This document shows, piece by piece, positions 14,635 to 21,442 of a stretch of DNA of 21,442 nucleotides (positions within the stretch are counted from its first letter, which is position 1; the number at the start of each line of letters is the position of its first letter). The position numbers and the translations under genes are program-made. The notes under the pieces were generated by a model. It was not told where the DNA came from. It worked only from the letters and a program-made list of their open reading frames with translations, and searched no databases. This stretch comes from Pseudomonadota bacterium (GTDB taxonomy: Bacteria; Pseudomonadota; Alphaproteobacteria; Rhizobiales; Devosiaceae), in NCBI GenBank assembly GCA_023433775.1, contig JAEYTY010000108.1, forward strand, positions 1 to 21,442, read 5' to 3'.

Positions 14635-15279
14635 TCAGCTTTCGAGCAGAAGCGCGATTTCGGTGCGCAACTGGCTGAGGCCTTCGCCCTTCTGGCTCGA
14701 GGTCTGGATGACCTGGGGATGGGCAGCCGGGCGCTTGGCAATGGCCGCCTGGGTGGCGGCGACGACCTTTTCCAGATCCTTGGCAAGGGGCTTGTCCACC
14801 TTGGTCAGAACCACCTGATAGCTCACGGCGGCGCGGTCCAGCTCGTTCATGACTGAAAGGTCATTGTCCTTGGGGCCGTGGCGGCTATCGACCAGCACAT
14901 AGACGCGGCGCAGCGTGGCGCGGCCGGTGAGATAGCGATGAATCAGATTGGTCCAGGCGCGCACCTTGGGCTCGGGCGCCTTGGCATAGCCATAGCCGGG
15001 CATATCGACGATGCGCAGGTTTTCACTCTGGCTTTCGAAGATGTTGAGTTCCTGCGTGCGGCCCGGCGTGTTGGACGTGCGGGCAAGGCCCGACGTGCCG
15101 CAGAGGGCGTTGATCAGGCTCGACTTGCCGACATTGGAGCGGCCGGCAAAGGAGATTTCCACGCGATCCATGGGCGGCAGGTCGGCAATGCTGACGCAGC
15201 CTTTGACGAAGCGGAAAGGGCGCGCGAACAGCAGGCGGCCACGCTCGACGATATCGGGGGAATAATCTGGTTGGCTCAT
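14635..15279 (-). CDS. yihA: Ribosome biogenesis GTPase YihA/YsxC (EngB)
   Basis: Essential GTPase in large-subunit assembly, 214 residues. G motifs: GRSNVGKSS (46-54), the switch Thr in TSNTPGRTQ, VDMPGYGYAKAP (91-102), TKVDKPL and SSQKGEGLSQL. The segment ELNIFES is family-typical. I start at the ATG at 15279, preceded on the minus strand by GAGGG; a TTG 15 bases upstream would add five residues. It is the last gene of the rpmH-rnpA-yidC-yihA block. A hairpin sits in the 66-base gap after yidC, close to this ribosome site. Confidence 0.94.
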   Translation of the reverse strand: MSQPDYSPDIVERGRLLFARPFRFVKGCVSIADLPPMDRVEISFAGRSNVGKSSLINALCGTSGLARTSNTPGRTQELNIFESQSENLRIVDMPGYGYAKAPEPKVRAWTNLIHRYLTGRATLRRVYVLVDSRHGPKDNDLSVMNELDRAAVSYQVVLTKVDKPLAKDLEKVVAATQAAIAKRPAAHPQVIQTSSQKGEGLSQLRTEIALLLES

Positions 15280-15301
15280 TGGTGCGGCCCTCAAAGCCGA
15301 A

Positions 15302-15324
15302 GCCCGCCGGTGTTGCCGGCGGGC
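15302..15324 (-). terminator. Hairpin between yidC and yihA
   Basis: GCCCGCCGG/CCGGCGGGC (15302-15310 with 15316-15324), 9 bp with a 5-base loop, lies 22 bases after the yidC stop and about 23 bases before the yihA ATG on the minus strand. The downstream bases read TTCGGCTTT, a poor T-tract, so partial termination or transcript processing is more likely than a full stop. Confidence 0.5.
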
Positions 15325-15345
15325 TGAAATTGACTGTTTTGCGGA

Positions 15346-17187
15346 TCAGCTCTTGCTGGTGTCTTCCGCCGGCTTGTCCTTGTTGCGACGGAAGCTGTCG
15401 AGGATGTTGCCAAGCAGATTCACCTCGGCGCCGTGGCGCTTCATGATGAACCATTGCTGGGTGACCGAGAGCAGGTTGTTCCAGGCCCAGTAGATCACGA
15501 GACCGGCGGGGAAGGTGCCGAGCATGAAGGTGAAGATCACCGGCATCCAGTTGAAGATCATCGCCTGGGTCGGATCCGGCGGCGGCGGATTGAGCTTCAT
15601 CTGCACCCACATGGTGATGCCCATGAGCACCGGCCAAACACCCAGATGGAGGAACGAGCCGAACAGGGGAACGCGGGTCGGATCCCATGGGATCAGGCCG
15701 AACAGGGTGAAGATATTGGTCGGATCGGGCGCGGCCAAATCCTGAATCCAGCCAAAGAACGGTGCGTGGCGCATCTCGAGCGAGATAAAGATAACGGTGT
15801 AGAGCGCGAAGAAGACCGGGATCTGGATCAGGATCGGCCAGCAGCCGCTGAGCGGATTGATCTTTTCCTTCTTGTAGAGCTCCATCATGGCCTGCTGCTG
15901 GGCAGCACGGTCATCCTTGAGGCGCTCCTGAATGGCCTTCATTTCCGGCTGCACGCGGCGCATGGCGGCCATGGAGGCATAGGAGCGGTTGGCCAGCGGG
16001 AAGAAGATGGCCTTGACGATAACGGTCACCGCCAGGACGGCGAGGCCGAAATTGCCGAGGATGCCGTAGAGCGTCACCAGCAGCCAGTGCATGGGCTTGG
16101 TGATGAAGTGGAGCCAGCCCCAGTCGATCAGCAGTTCGAGCCGGTCAAAGCCATAGGTGCGCTCGTAGGAATTGATGACGGCTTCTTCCTTGGCGCCGGC
16201 AAAAACATAGGCTTCATGGCTGACGGTGCTGCCAGCGGTCGCGATGACGGGCGTCGTTTCCACATAATTGGCCTGATAGACATTCAGGCCATTGGGCTGA
16301 GAGAAGGCGAAGCGGGCATTGATATTGGTGCCAGCCTTGGGCAGCACGGCGGTGGCCCAGTATTTGTCGGTGATGCCGAGCCAGCCTGTGGTCGAAGCAA
16401 TGTCGACCTGCTTGTCGTTCTCGATATCGTGGTACTTGCGCGCGACATAATTGTTCGAACCCAGAACGCCGATCAGGCCTTCATGCTGGATGAAGAAGTT
16501 CTGGACCTTGGGCATTCCGTGACGGACGACACGGGCAAAGGGGAAGAGCGCAACGTCGCCCGAGCCATTGTTCTCGATGCTCTGGGTGACGGTGAAAAGA
16601 TAATAATCGTCGAGCGCAAAGGTGCGGCGGAAGACAAGACCCTGGCCATTGTCATAGCGCAGCGTGACCGGCGTTTCCGCAGTCAGCGTCGTTGCGTCGC
16701 CTTCGACCTGCCAGCGCGTCTGGCTGTCGGGCAGGGTGATATTGGTGCCGCCGGCGGCAACCCAGCCCTGTTCGATGAAATAGGCGCCGGGCGAACCGGC
16801 GGGAGAGAGCAGGGCGATGATGGGAGAATCGGGCTCGACCGTTTCGCGGTACTGCTTGAGTTCGAGATCGTCGATCTTCGCGCCGGTCAGGTTGATCGAA
16901 CCTTCGAGGTCGAGCGTCGAAATGCTGACGCGGTCGGAAGCGGCGAGAGCGCTGGTGCGATCAGCAAAGGTCTGGGTGCCATCGTTCGTTGCAACAACGG
17001 GGGTGCCATCGGGGCTGGTCTGCGGCACGGCCAGATTGGCATTGGCCTCGGCCTGCTGGGCAGCGGCGGCCTGGGCCTGCTGCTGGGCTCGTTCCATCTG
17101 CGGTTGGGCGATAAAGAACTGCCAGCCAAACAGCACGATCATGCTGAGTACAATTGCCAGGATCACATTGCGATTGTCAGAGTTCAT
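15346..17187 (-). CDS. yidC: Membrane protein insertase YidC
   Basis: Inserts and folds inner-membrane proteins, alone or with Sec. It has 613 residues, the long Gram-negative form. Membrane helix 1 lies at 7-27 (VILAIVLSMIVLFGWQFFI), then a Gln/Ala-rich linker (31-50). A large periplasmic beta domain spans about 85-345, and the conserved insertase core about 355-590. VTVIVKAIFFPLAN (387-400) includes Lys392 where E. coli has the groove Arg366. The cytoplasmic coiled-coil hairpin is MRRVQPEMKAIQERLKDD, followed by KINPLSGCWPILIQIPVFFA. A NPPPPDPT run (533-540) lies before the penultimate helix. rnpA ends two bases upstream. No yidD gene lies between rnpA and yidC. Confidence 0.96.
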   Translation of the reverse strand: MNSDNRNVILAIVLSMIVLFGWQFFIAQPQMERAQQQAQAAAAQQAEANANLAVPQTSPDGTPVVATNDGTQTFADRTSALAASDRVSISTLDLEGSINLTGAKIDDLELKQYRETVEPDSPIIALLSPAGSPGAYFIEQGWVAAGGTNITLPDSQTRWQVEGDATTLTAETPVTLRYDNGQGLVFRRTFALDDYYLFTVTQSIENNGSGDVALFPFARVVRHGMPKVQNFFIQHEGLIGVLGSNNYVARKYHDIENDKQVDIASTTGWLGITDKYWATAVLPKAGTNINARFAFSQPNGLNVYQANYVETTPVIATAGSTVSHEAYVFAGAKEEAVINSYERTYGFDRLELLIDWGWLHFITKPMHWLLVTLYGILGNFGLAVLAVTVIVKAIFFPLANRSYASMAAMRRVQPEMKAIQERLKDDRAAQQQAMMELYKKEKINPLSGCWPILIQIPVFFALYTVIFISLEMRHAPFFGWIQDLAAPDPTNIFTLFGLIPWDPTRVPLFGSFLHLGVWPVLMGITMWVQMKLNPPPPDPTQAMIFNWMPVIFTFMLGTFPAGLVIYWAWNNLLSVTQQWFIMKRHGAEVNLLGNILDSFRRNKDKPAEDTSKS

Positions 17188-17189
17188 GG

Positions 17190-17588
17190 TCAGGCGTTCC
17201 GTTGGCCGTGGCCGGGAGAGTTACGTTTCTGGCCCGCATTTTGGTCGTGGACGCGGGTAATGAGGCCACCGAGATCGGCGACAAGCCGGGAGAAGGGCAG
17301 GCCAAGGGCCTCGCGCCGTGCCAGCAGTACATAGTCATGGTTGGCGCGGAAGTCATCGGCGCAAGCTGCCGCAGCGGCGCGCAGGCGGCGCTTGATGCGG
17401 CTGCGCTCGGGCGCATTGCCGACCTTCTTGGTAACAGTGAAGCCAACACCGGGTTCGGCTTCCTCAACCGGCACAACCTGTAATCCAAACGCAGAACGCC
17501 CGGCGCGATTGCCCCGGGCGGCCCTCAAAAACTGGGAGCGCCGCTGTAAACGGCGCAGGGTTTTGCTCGAAGGGGTCATGGCCGTCAT
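17190..17588 (-). CDS. rnpA: Ribonuclease P protein component RnpA
   Basis: Small basic protein subunit of RNase P that helps the RNA bind precursor tRNA. It has 132 residues. LRRLQRRSQFLRAARGN near the start and VGFTVTKKVGNAPERSRIKR (the RNR-type motif, here SRIKRRLR) are diagnostic. The C-terminal tail (RVHDQNAGQKRNSPGHGQ) is long and basic. The start at 17588 is the first Met; a second Met three codons on (17579) is an alternative, and GAGGA lies 12 bases before the first. It sits 14 bases after the rpmH stop and 2 bases before yidC, fully within the operon. Confidence 0.9.
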   Translation of the reverse strand: MTAMTPSSKTLRRLQRRSQFLRAARGNRAGRSAFGLQVVPVEEAEPGVGFTVTKKVGNAPERSRIKRRLRAAAAACADDFRANHDYVLLARREALGLPFSRLVADLGGLITRVHDQNAGQKRNSPGHGQRNA

Positions 17589-17602
17589 CCGGCCATAAAT
17601 CC

Positions 17603-17737
17603 TCAGGCCGACAGCTTCTTGCGACCGTCGCGGCGGCGGCGATTGAGAATCGCACGGCCGTCCTTGGTGGCCATACGTGCACGGAAACCGTGACGACGGG
17701 CACGCACGAGCTTGCTGGGCTGGTATGTACGCTTCAT
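17603..17737 (-). CDS. rpmH: 50S ribosomal protein L34
   Basis: 44 residues, strongly basic: MKRTYQPSKLVRARRHGF, then RARMATKDGRAILNRRRRDG and RKKLSA. This is the complete universal L34 sequence pattern. The start is the MKRTYQPS Met at 17737; longer in-frame extensions run back into the leader and are not part of L34. It is the first gene of the minus-strand block. dnaA does not lie on the other side, so no replication origin is indicated here. Confidence 0.97.
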   Translation of the reverse strand: MKRTYQPSKLVRARRHGFRARMATKDGRAILNRRRRDGRKKLSA

Positions 17738-17837
17738 GACATCAGACCGCGCGGGGCACGGTTCCTCTATTGGCTGCTGCTTTAGCAGAAATCGGTCTTG
17801 CCGGTGGAGCGGGCCACACCGGCTTGGGTTGGTGCGG

Positions 17838-17866
17838 TCTATAGGGAAAAGTGGGGGGCAAGTCAA
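17838..17866 (-). promoter_or_regulatory. Near-consensus promoter of rpmH-rnpA-yidC-yihA
   Basis: On the minus strand, TTGACT (17866-17861) and TATAGA (17843-17838) are separated by exactly 17 bases. The transcript would start near 17831 and carry a leader of about 94 bases. That leader can fold GCCGGTG/CACCGGC and CTGCT/AGCAG hairpins, so leader-based control of ribosomal protein synthesis is possible. Confidence 0.75.
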
Positions 17867-17902
17867 CGCGCCAGACACGGTTCGGCGGGCTTGTCCCGAC
17901 AG

Positions 17903-17931
17903 TTGTCAATCTGCCCATATGCCCGCATAAG
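17903..17931 (+). promoter_or_regulatory. Candidate promoter of the flavoprotein gene
   Basis: TTGTCA (17903-17908) and CATAAG (17926-17931) with a 17-base spacer; start near 17938, about 23 bases before the ATG at 17961. It lies back to back with the rpmH promoter (17838-17866). Confidence 0.55.
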
Positions 17932-17960
17932 AGCACAATCGTTTGTGGCCTGTGGCGGAC

Positions 17961-19394
17961 ATGGCTGAGTTTTCACGACCCGATCTCTGTATCATCGGCG
18001 CCGGAGCGCTGGGAATAGCTTTGGCCCTTCAGGCAAGGCAGCTTGGCGCATCGGTCGTTCTGGCCGATAGAGGCGCGCCCGAGCCCGGAGACCAGCCGCA
18101 GCGGGCGCTGCGCACGGCAGCCCTCTCGGCCAGTGCCGGCTTTGTCGGCGGCTTGCGGCGCGGGGCTTCACTCGGTCTTGGATCGGTCGAGGCCAAGATC
18201 AGCTTCAAGGGCATTCAGGAACGCGTGTCGCAGGTGGTGCTGGACCGGGCAGTGCTCGACAGCAAGGAACGCCTGGCCGCGCTCGATATCGACGTGCTGT
18301 CGGGCCATGTGCAGTTCGTCGACCCCAAAATGGTCCAGGTGGGCGAGGCACAATTGCGTCCGCGCCACGTCATCATTGCCACGGGCGGCAAGCCTGTCGT
18401 TCCGGAGATTCCGGGACTGGAAGACATCGCCTTTTTCGATACCGACAGCATCTATCTGAATCTGCGCAAGCTCACCCATCTGCTGGTGATCGGCGGCGAT
18501 GCCGAGGCCTTTGTACTTGCGCAGGCGCATCGCCGGCTGGGCTCGGAGGTAACGCTGGTGCCGCAGGGCGGCATCCTGCCCGGCCATGACGCCGAATCGG
18601 TGGACCTGTTGCTGCAGGCGCTTGAGGCTGAGGGTCTCAAGATCATCCGCGACGGCACTGTGCGCGCCATCCAGCCGCGAGCGCAGGGCACGGGCGTCAT
18701 GCTGGCTCATGACAATGGCACGAGTGAAACGCTCGATGTTTCGCATGTGCTGGTGTCGATGGGCCGCGTGGCCGATATTGGCGGCATTGGTGCAGAAAAG
18801 GCCAGGCTGCGCCCGGTTCCGGGCGGTGTGGCCAATTATGCTGCTGGCTCCCTGGGGCAGACATCGAACCGCATGGTGCGCGTGGTGGGCGCTGCTGCAG
18901 GCATTGAGCAGTGGCATCAGGCGCTGGCGCATGGCCGCGCCGTAGTCGAATCCGTGATTGTCGGTGGCACGCGCCAAAAGGTGCCAGTGCAGCCCCGCCT
19001 GGTCATGACCGAACCTGCGCTGGCGCAGATCGGGATGTTGCCGGGCATGGATGGCAAGGCAAAGCCCAGCCGAGTGCTGGTGCGCGCCAATTTCAGCGAG
19101 AATGACAAAGCGCGGGCGATGGGGCTTGGCCATGGCAGCGCCAGAATTGTTGCCAGTGCCGACGGGCAGGTTCTCGGCGCCAGCGTGATTGGCCCCGATG
19201 CCGGCGAGCTGGCCGGCGTGCTGGCGCTTGCCATGGGCAAGCGGGTTACTCTCGCCGATATGGCCGATCTGGCCGTGCCCCATCCCAGTCTCATGGGGAT
19301 GCTGGTGACACTGGGGGAAAACTATTTGGCGCTGCGGCCCGTATCTTCATGGACGGCACAGGCGCGCAAGCTGCGACGAATGCTGCCCTGGTAG
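17961..19394 (+). CDS. Degenerate pyridine nucleotide-disulfide oxidoreductase-fold flavoprotein
   Basis: 477 residues with the overall layout of dihydrolipoamide dehydrogenase or mercuric reductase. The FAD site is LCIIGAGALGIALALQ (9-24). ATGGKPVVPEIPGL (140-153) is the conserved Ala-Thr-Gly segment. A second Rossmann domain begins at about 172, and the dimerisation domain at about 355 (VPVQPRLVMTEPALAQIGML). Catalytic features are missing. The CxxxxC redox loop is replaced by GDQPQRALRTAAL. The only cysteine is Cys10. The NAD(P) site reads VIGGDAEAFVLAQ instead of GGGxxGxE. The FAD-contacting GD near the C-terminus is VVGAAAG. The C-terminal HPTxxE is HPSLMG (His441 kept, Glu lost). An upstream in-frame TTG at 17943 is a less likely start. 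Some family members (SthA) lack a redox disulfide, but the Rossmann losses go further. Confidence 0.85.
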   Translation: MAEFSRPDLCIIGAGALGIALALQARQLGASVVLADRGAPEPGDQPQRALRTAALSASAGFVGGLRRGASLGLGSVEAKISFKGIQERVSQVVLDRAVLDSKERLAALDIDVLSGHVQFVDPKMVQVGEAQLRPRHVIIATGGKPVVPEIPGLEDIAFFDTDSIYLNLRKLTHLLVIGGDAEAFVLAQAHRRLGSEVTLVPQGGILPGHDAESVDLLLQALEAEGLKIIRDGTVRAIQPRAQGTGVMLAHDNGTSETLDVSHVLVSMGRVADIGGIGAEKARLRPVPGGVANYAAGSLGQTSNRMVRVVGAAAGIEQWHQALAHGRAVVESVIVGGTRQKVPVQPRLVMTEPALAQIGMLPGMDGKAKPSRVLVRANFSENDKARAMGLGHGSARIVASADGQVLGASVIGPDAGELAGVLALAMGKRVTLADMADLAVPHPSLMGMLVTLGENYLALRPVSSWTAQARKLRRMLPW

Positions 19395-19442
19395 GTTGAC
19401 GGGCTGTTGCCGGCGCCAACCTTGTCCTAATGTCGGAGCACG

Positions 19443-20870
19443 ATGTCAGACGATCCACAGGTCATGCAGGGCCGGTTTTCCGGCCTATCGAACAAGCTGA
19501 TTGCCACGATTATCGGGGTGATCCTGCTTGTCGAGATCGTCATCTACCTGCCTTCGCTCGCCAGCTTTCGCGCCACATGGCTGGATGACCGGCTGCGGGT
19601 GGGCGTGGTGGCGGCGCGGGTGCTCGATGCGGTGCCCGATGTTATGGCCTTGCCGCGCAACCTGACCGACCGATTGCTGGCCTCGGCCGGCGCCAATGCC
19701 ATTGTCTATCGCCGCGCCGGGCAGAGCCAGCTGATCGAACTGGCCGAGCCCGTGATGCCTGATGTGGTGGTGACCGCCGATATGCGCCAGCGCGATTTGG
19801 CCACGCTGATCATCGGAGCGCTCGACACGCTCTTTGCCGGGCCGGGGCGCACCTTGCGGATTGTCGGCGAGGGCGATCTCGACGAGAGCCTTGTCGAATT
19901 GCTGATGCCCGAGGACCCGCTGCGCCGCGACATGCTCGACTATTCGCGCAATATCGTCCTCGTCTCGCTCGGCATCGCCACCATAACGGCGCTCGCGCTT
20001 TACATGCTGGTGAGCCGTCTGTTCATCGACCCGGTGTTGCGCCTGGCCAACAATATGCTGGCCTTCCGCAAGGCGCCGGAAAACGCGGCACTGATCCTCA
20101 CCCCCTCCACGCGACGCGACGAAATCGGCATTGTGGAGCGCGAACTGGCGGCCATGGAGCGCGAACTTTTTTCCATGCTGCGCCAGCGCAGGCATCTGGC
20201 CGATCTGGGGCTGGCCGTCGCCAAGATCAATCACGACCTGCGCAATACGCTGACCTCGGCACAATTGCTGTCCGATCAGGTGGCGACACTGGATGACCCC
20301 AAAGTGCAGCGGCTGGCGCCGCGCCTTGTGACTACGCTCGACAAGGCTATCGGCTTTGCCCAATCGGTGCTCGATTATGGCCGCGAGGCCGCCTCACCGC
20401 CCAGCTTTGCCCCGGTGGACCTGCGCAATCTGGTCGAAGATGCAGCCTTCGAGGCGCGGCTCTCGGGGCACCCGCATATCACCTTCACCAATGCCGTGCC
20501 GGACGCGCTGATCGTTCAGGCTGATGCAGGGCAGATGGGCCGGGTGCTGGTCAATCTGCTCAAGAATGCGCGCGAGGCTTTGGAAAACGAACGGGCGGAA
20601 CAGGGCCCGCATTCGGTCGAGGTCAGCGCGGTCAATCACGGCGACAAGGTTGTCCTTTCCATCGCCGACGATGGCCCCGGGCTGGCGCCCAGGGCGCGCG
20701 AGAACCTTTTTGTCGCATTTGAGGGCTCGGCCCGATCCGGCGGAACCGGCCTTGGCCTCGCCATTGCGCGCGAAATCACCGAGGCCCATGGGGGCCAGCT
20801 GGTGCTAGCAGAAGCCGAGAAGGGCGCGCGGTTTGAGCTTACCCTGCCCATGGACCGGGCCACTCCCTGA
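19443..20870 (+). CDS. Orphan membrane sensor histidine kinase
   Basis: 475 residues: membrane helix 1 at about 19-40, an extracytoplasmic segment of about 130 residues (41-168), and helix 2 at about 170-190. HAMP/linker residues follow to about 250. The HisKA H-box is AKINHDLRNTLTSAQLL with phospho-acceptor His264. The ATPase domain has the N-box VLVNLLKNAREAL (around Asn371 and Asn375), G1 IADDGPGLAP (408-416) and G2 GGTGLGLAIA. The H-box reads NHDLRN instead of the common SHELRTPL. No response regulator gene is adjacent. It follows the flavoprotein after 48 bases without a terminator, with GGAG before the ATG, so the two are probably co-transcribed. The signal sensed is unknown; the extracytoplasmic domain matches nothing I recognise. 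Confidence 0.92.
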   Translation: MSDDPQVMQGRFSGLSNKLIATIIGVILLVEIVIYLPSLASFRATWLDDRLRVGVVAARVLDAVPDVMALPRNLTDRLLASAGANAIVYRRAGQSQLIELAEPVMPDVVVTADMRQRDLATLIIGALDTLFAGPGRTLRIVGEGDLDESLVELLMPEDPLRRDMLDYSRNIVLVSLGIATITALALYMLVSRLFIDPVLRLANNMLAFRKAPENAALILTPSTRRDEIGIVERELAAMERELFSMLRQRRHLADLGLAVAKINHDLRNTLTSAQLLSDQVATLDDPKVQRLAPRLVTTLDKAIGFAQSVLDYGREAASPPSFAPVDLRNLVEDAAFEARLSGHPHITFTNAVPDALIVQADAGQMGRVLVNLLKNAREALENERAEQGPHSVEVSAVNHGDKVVLSIADDGPGLAPRARENLFVAFEGSARSGGTGLGLAIAREITEAHGGQLVLAEAEKGARFELTLPMDRATP

Positions 20871-20899
20871 TCTTTGCCGCAGGAATTTCGCATCCCCGC

Positions 20900-20928
20900 T
20901 TGCAATGGTCCAGACAGCCATGTATGGG
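20900..20928 (+). promoter_or_regulatory. Candidate tRNA-Arg promoter
   Basis: TTGCAA (20900-20905) and TATGGG (20923-20928) with a 17-base spacer, about 65 bases upstream of the tRNA and just after the kinase gene. The -10 is imperfect. Confidence 0.4.
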
Positions 20929-20994
20929 TTGCCCCGCTTGGGGATCGGAGGCGTTTCGCCCCTTTCCCCACAGCCCGCCGCATAGTCGGCCTGC

Positions 20995-21071
20995 GCGCCC
21001 GTAGCTCAGCTGGATAGAGCACCAGACTACGAATCTGGGGGTCAGGAGTTCGAATCTCTTCGGGCGCGCCA
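20995..21071 (+). tRNA. tRNA-Arg (anticodon ACG)
   Basis: 77 nt with encoded CCA (21069-21071). Acceptor arm GCGCCCG (20995-21001) pairs with CGGGCGC (21061-21067); the discriminator is G. D-arm GCTC..GAGC, anticodon stem CCAGA/TCTGG, loop CTACGAA with ACG at 21029-21031, T-arm with TTCGAAT. The A34 would be deaminated to inosine by TadA and read CGU, CGC and CGA. All arms close perfectly. The 3' half overlaps the end of a recombinase reading frame on the minus strand. Confidence 0.97.
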
Positions 21072-21362
21072 TTCTCGTGCAAAAGTGGGCACCATTGCGC
21101 GCGCGGAATCTTCCCCGTCGGAAACGGCTTTGAAAAGTTGGTCTTTTGGTCCGCAGATGCGGATGTGACCCTTGCCGATGGTGACCTTGCTGACAAACAT
21201 GTGCAGCCACATGCGTCGGAACGATGGGTCAGCGTCCCGGAGGCGGCGACGGATTCCCGACGAGAAACGACGGATCATGGCGGGCGACAGTTCCGCCTTA
21301 GCACTCCTGCGTTGGCGCAAGGTGTCCGTCGTCAGATGCTTTGGCCCAGACCGGCGTTTTGA
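21042..21362 (-). pseudogene. C-terminal remnant of a serine site-specific recombinase
   Basis: On the minus strand a frame open from about 21362 to a TGA at 21042-21044 (inside the tRNA-Arg) encodes a typical recombinase C-terminus. It reads ELSPAMIRRFSSGIRRRL, then RDADPSFRRMWLHMFVSKVT, IGKGHIRICGPKDQLFKAV and VPTFAREWRARRDSNS. The catalytic serine domain and zinc-ribbon part are missing; a TAA at 21363-21365 closes the frame upstream, and no ATG or good ribosome site is present. The last residues are translated from the 3' end of the tRNA, as happens when an element has integrated at a tRNA 3' end. It is most likely a decayed end of an integrated element. Confidence 0.65.
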
Positions 21363-21442
21363 TTAGCGGAGAGTCCTGCTCGTCATTGGGTTGATATTAT
21401 GCGGCGAGGCTGGCGTGCAGCAAGCGGCGATGCTGGATGGTT

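Noticed and set aside
15433..17334. 633-codon open frame on the plus strand opposite yidC
   Set aside because: Antisense to a firmly identified YidC and rnpA; its composition is that of a GC-driven shadow frame.
17603..17960. Replication origin near rpmH
   Set aside because: rpmH lies next to dnaA/oriC in some bacteria, but no DnaA boxes or dnaA gene are visible and the neighbour is a flavoprotein.
18168..19283. 371-codon minus-strand frame opposite the flavoprotein
   Set aside because: Antisense shadow; His/Gln-rich, with no motif and no ribosome site.
20636..21196. Minus-strand frame containing EEIRTPDPQIRSLVLYPAE
   Set aside because: This is the familiar false protein produced by translating a tRNA gene in antisense.
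21366..21442. Last bases read on the minus strand as TIQHRRLLHASLAA then stop, possibly a gene end
   Set aside because: Only 14 codons are inside the window, too few to call a gene or a transposase.

Overview
The window looks like chromosomal DNA of an alphaproteobacterium of the Hyphomicrobiales (Rhizobiales). Devosiaceae is my best guess, but no search was run. The evidence is high GC, a 6S RNA directly upstream of 5-formyltetrahydrofolate cyclo-ligase, the conserved order yebC - ruvC - ruvA - ruvB - ybgC - tolQ - tolR - tolA - tolB, and an rpmH - rnpA - yidC - yihA block. Almost everything is core housekeeping DNA. The unusual parts are details inside and between these genes.

Layout. 1-809: 3' part of a periplasmic sulfate-binding protein gene, closed by a stem-loop. 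849-1040: promoter and 6S RNA. 1058-3318: folate cyclo-ligase, a YmdB-type metallophosphoesterase and yebC, ending at a good terminator. 3374-4156 (minus): a two-helix membrane diguanylate cyclase, followed by a 391-base gap. 4548-8230: a tightly packed operon (ruvC, ruvA, a four-helix membrane protein, ruvB, a Nudix hydrolase, a small helix-hairpin-helix protein, ybgC). Nearly every junction is a 4-base ATGA/GTGA overlap. 8231-12127: terminator-like palindrome, tolQ, tolR, tolA with a long Pro-Glu spacer, tolB, and a strong terminator; pal does not follow. 12298-14628: a secreted fasciclin-domain protein, an exported MsrB, an unrecognised 81-residue protein and a class I glutamine amidotransferase. 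14635-17737 (minus): rpmH, rnpA, yidC and yihA under a near-consensus promoter. 17961-20870: a flavoprotein of the dihydrolipoamide-dehydrogenase fold that has lost its catalytic motifs, then an orphan sensor histidine kinase. 20995-21071: tRNA-Arg(ACG), with the C-terminal remnant of a serine recombinase reading into its 3' end.

How the genes work together. The first blocks serve C1/folate metabolism, RNA polymerase control (6S), Holliday-junction branch migration and resolution (RuvABC), and envelope constriction and integrity (Tol). The minus-strand block covers ribosome (L34, YihA), RNase P and membrane insertion (YidC). I did not find an obvious new multi-gene defence or metabolic system. 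The best candidates for something undescribed are the degenerate flavoprotein paired with an orphan kinase, the membrane protein embedded in the ruv operon, the pal-less tol operon with a TonB-like TolA spacer, and the mutually exclusive helices in the 6S RNA.
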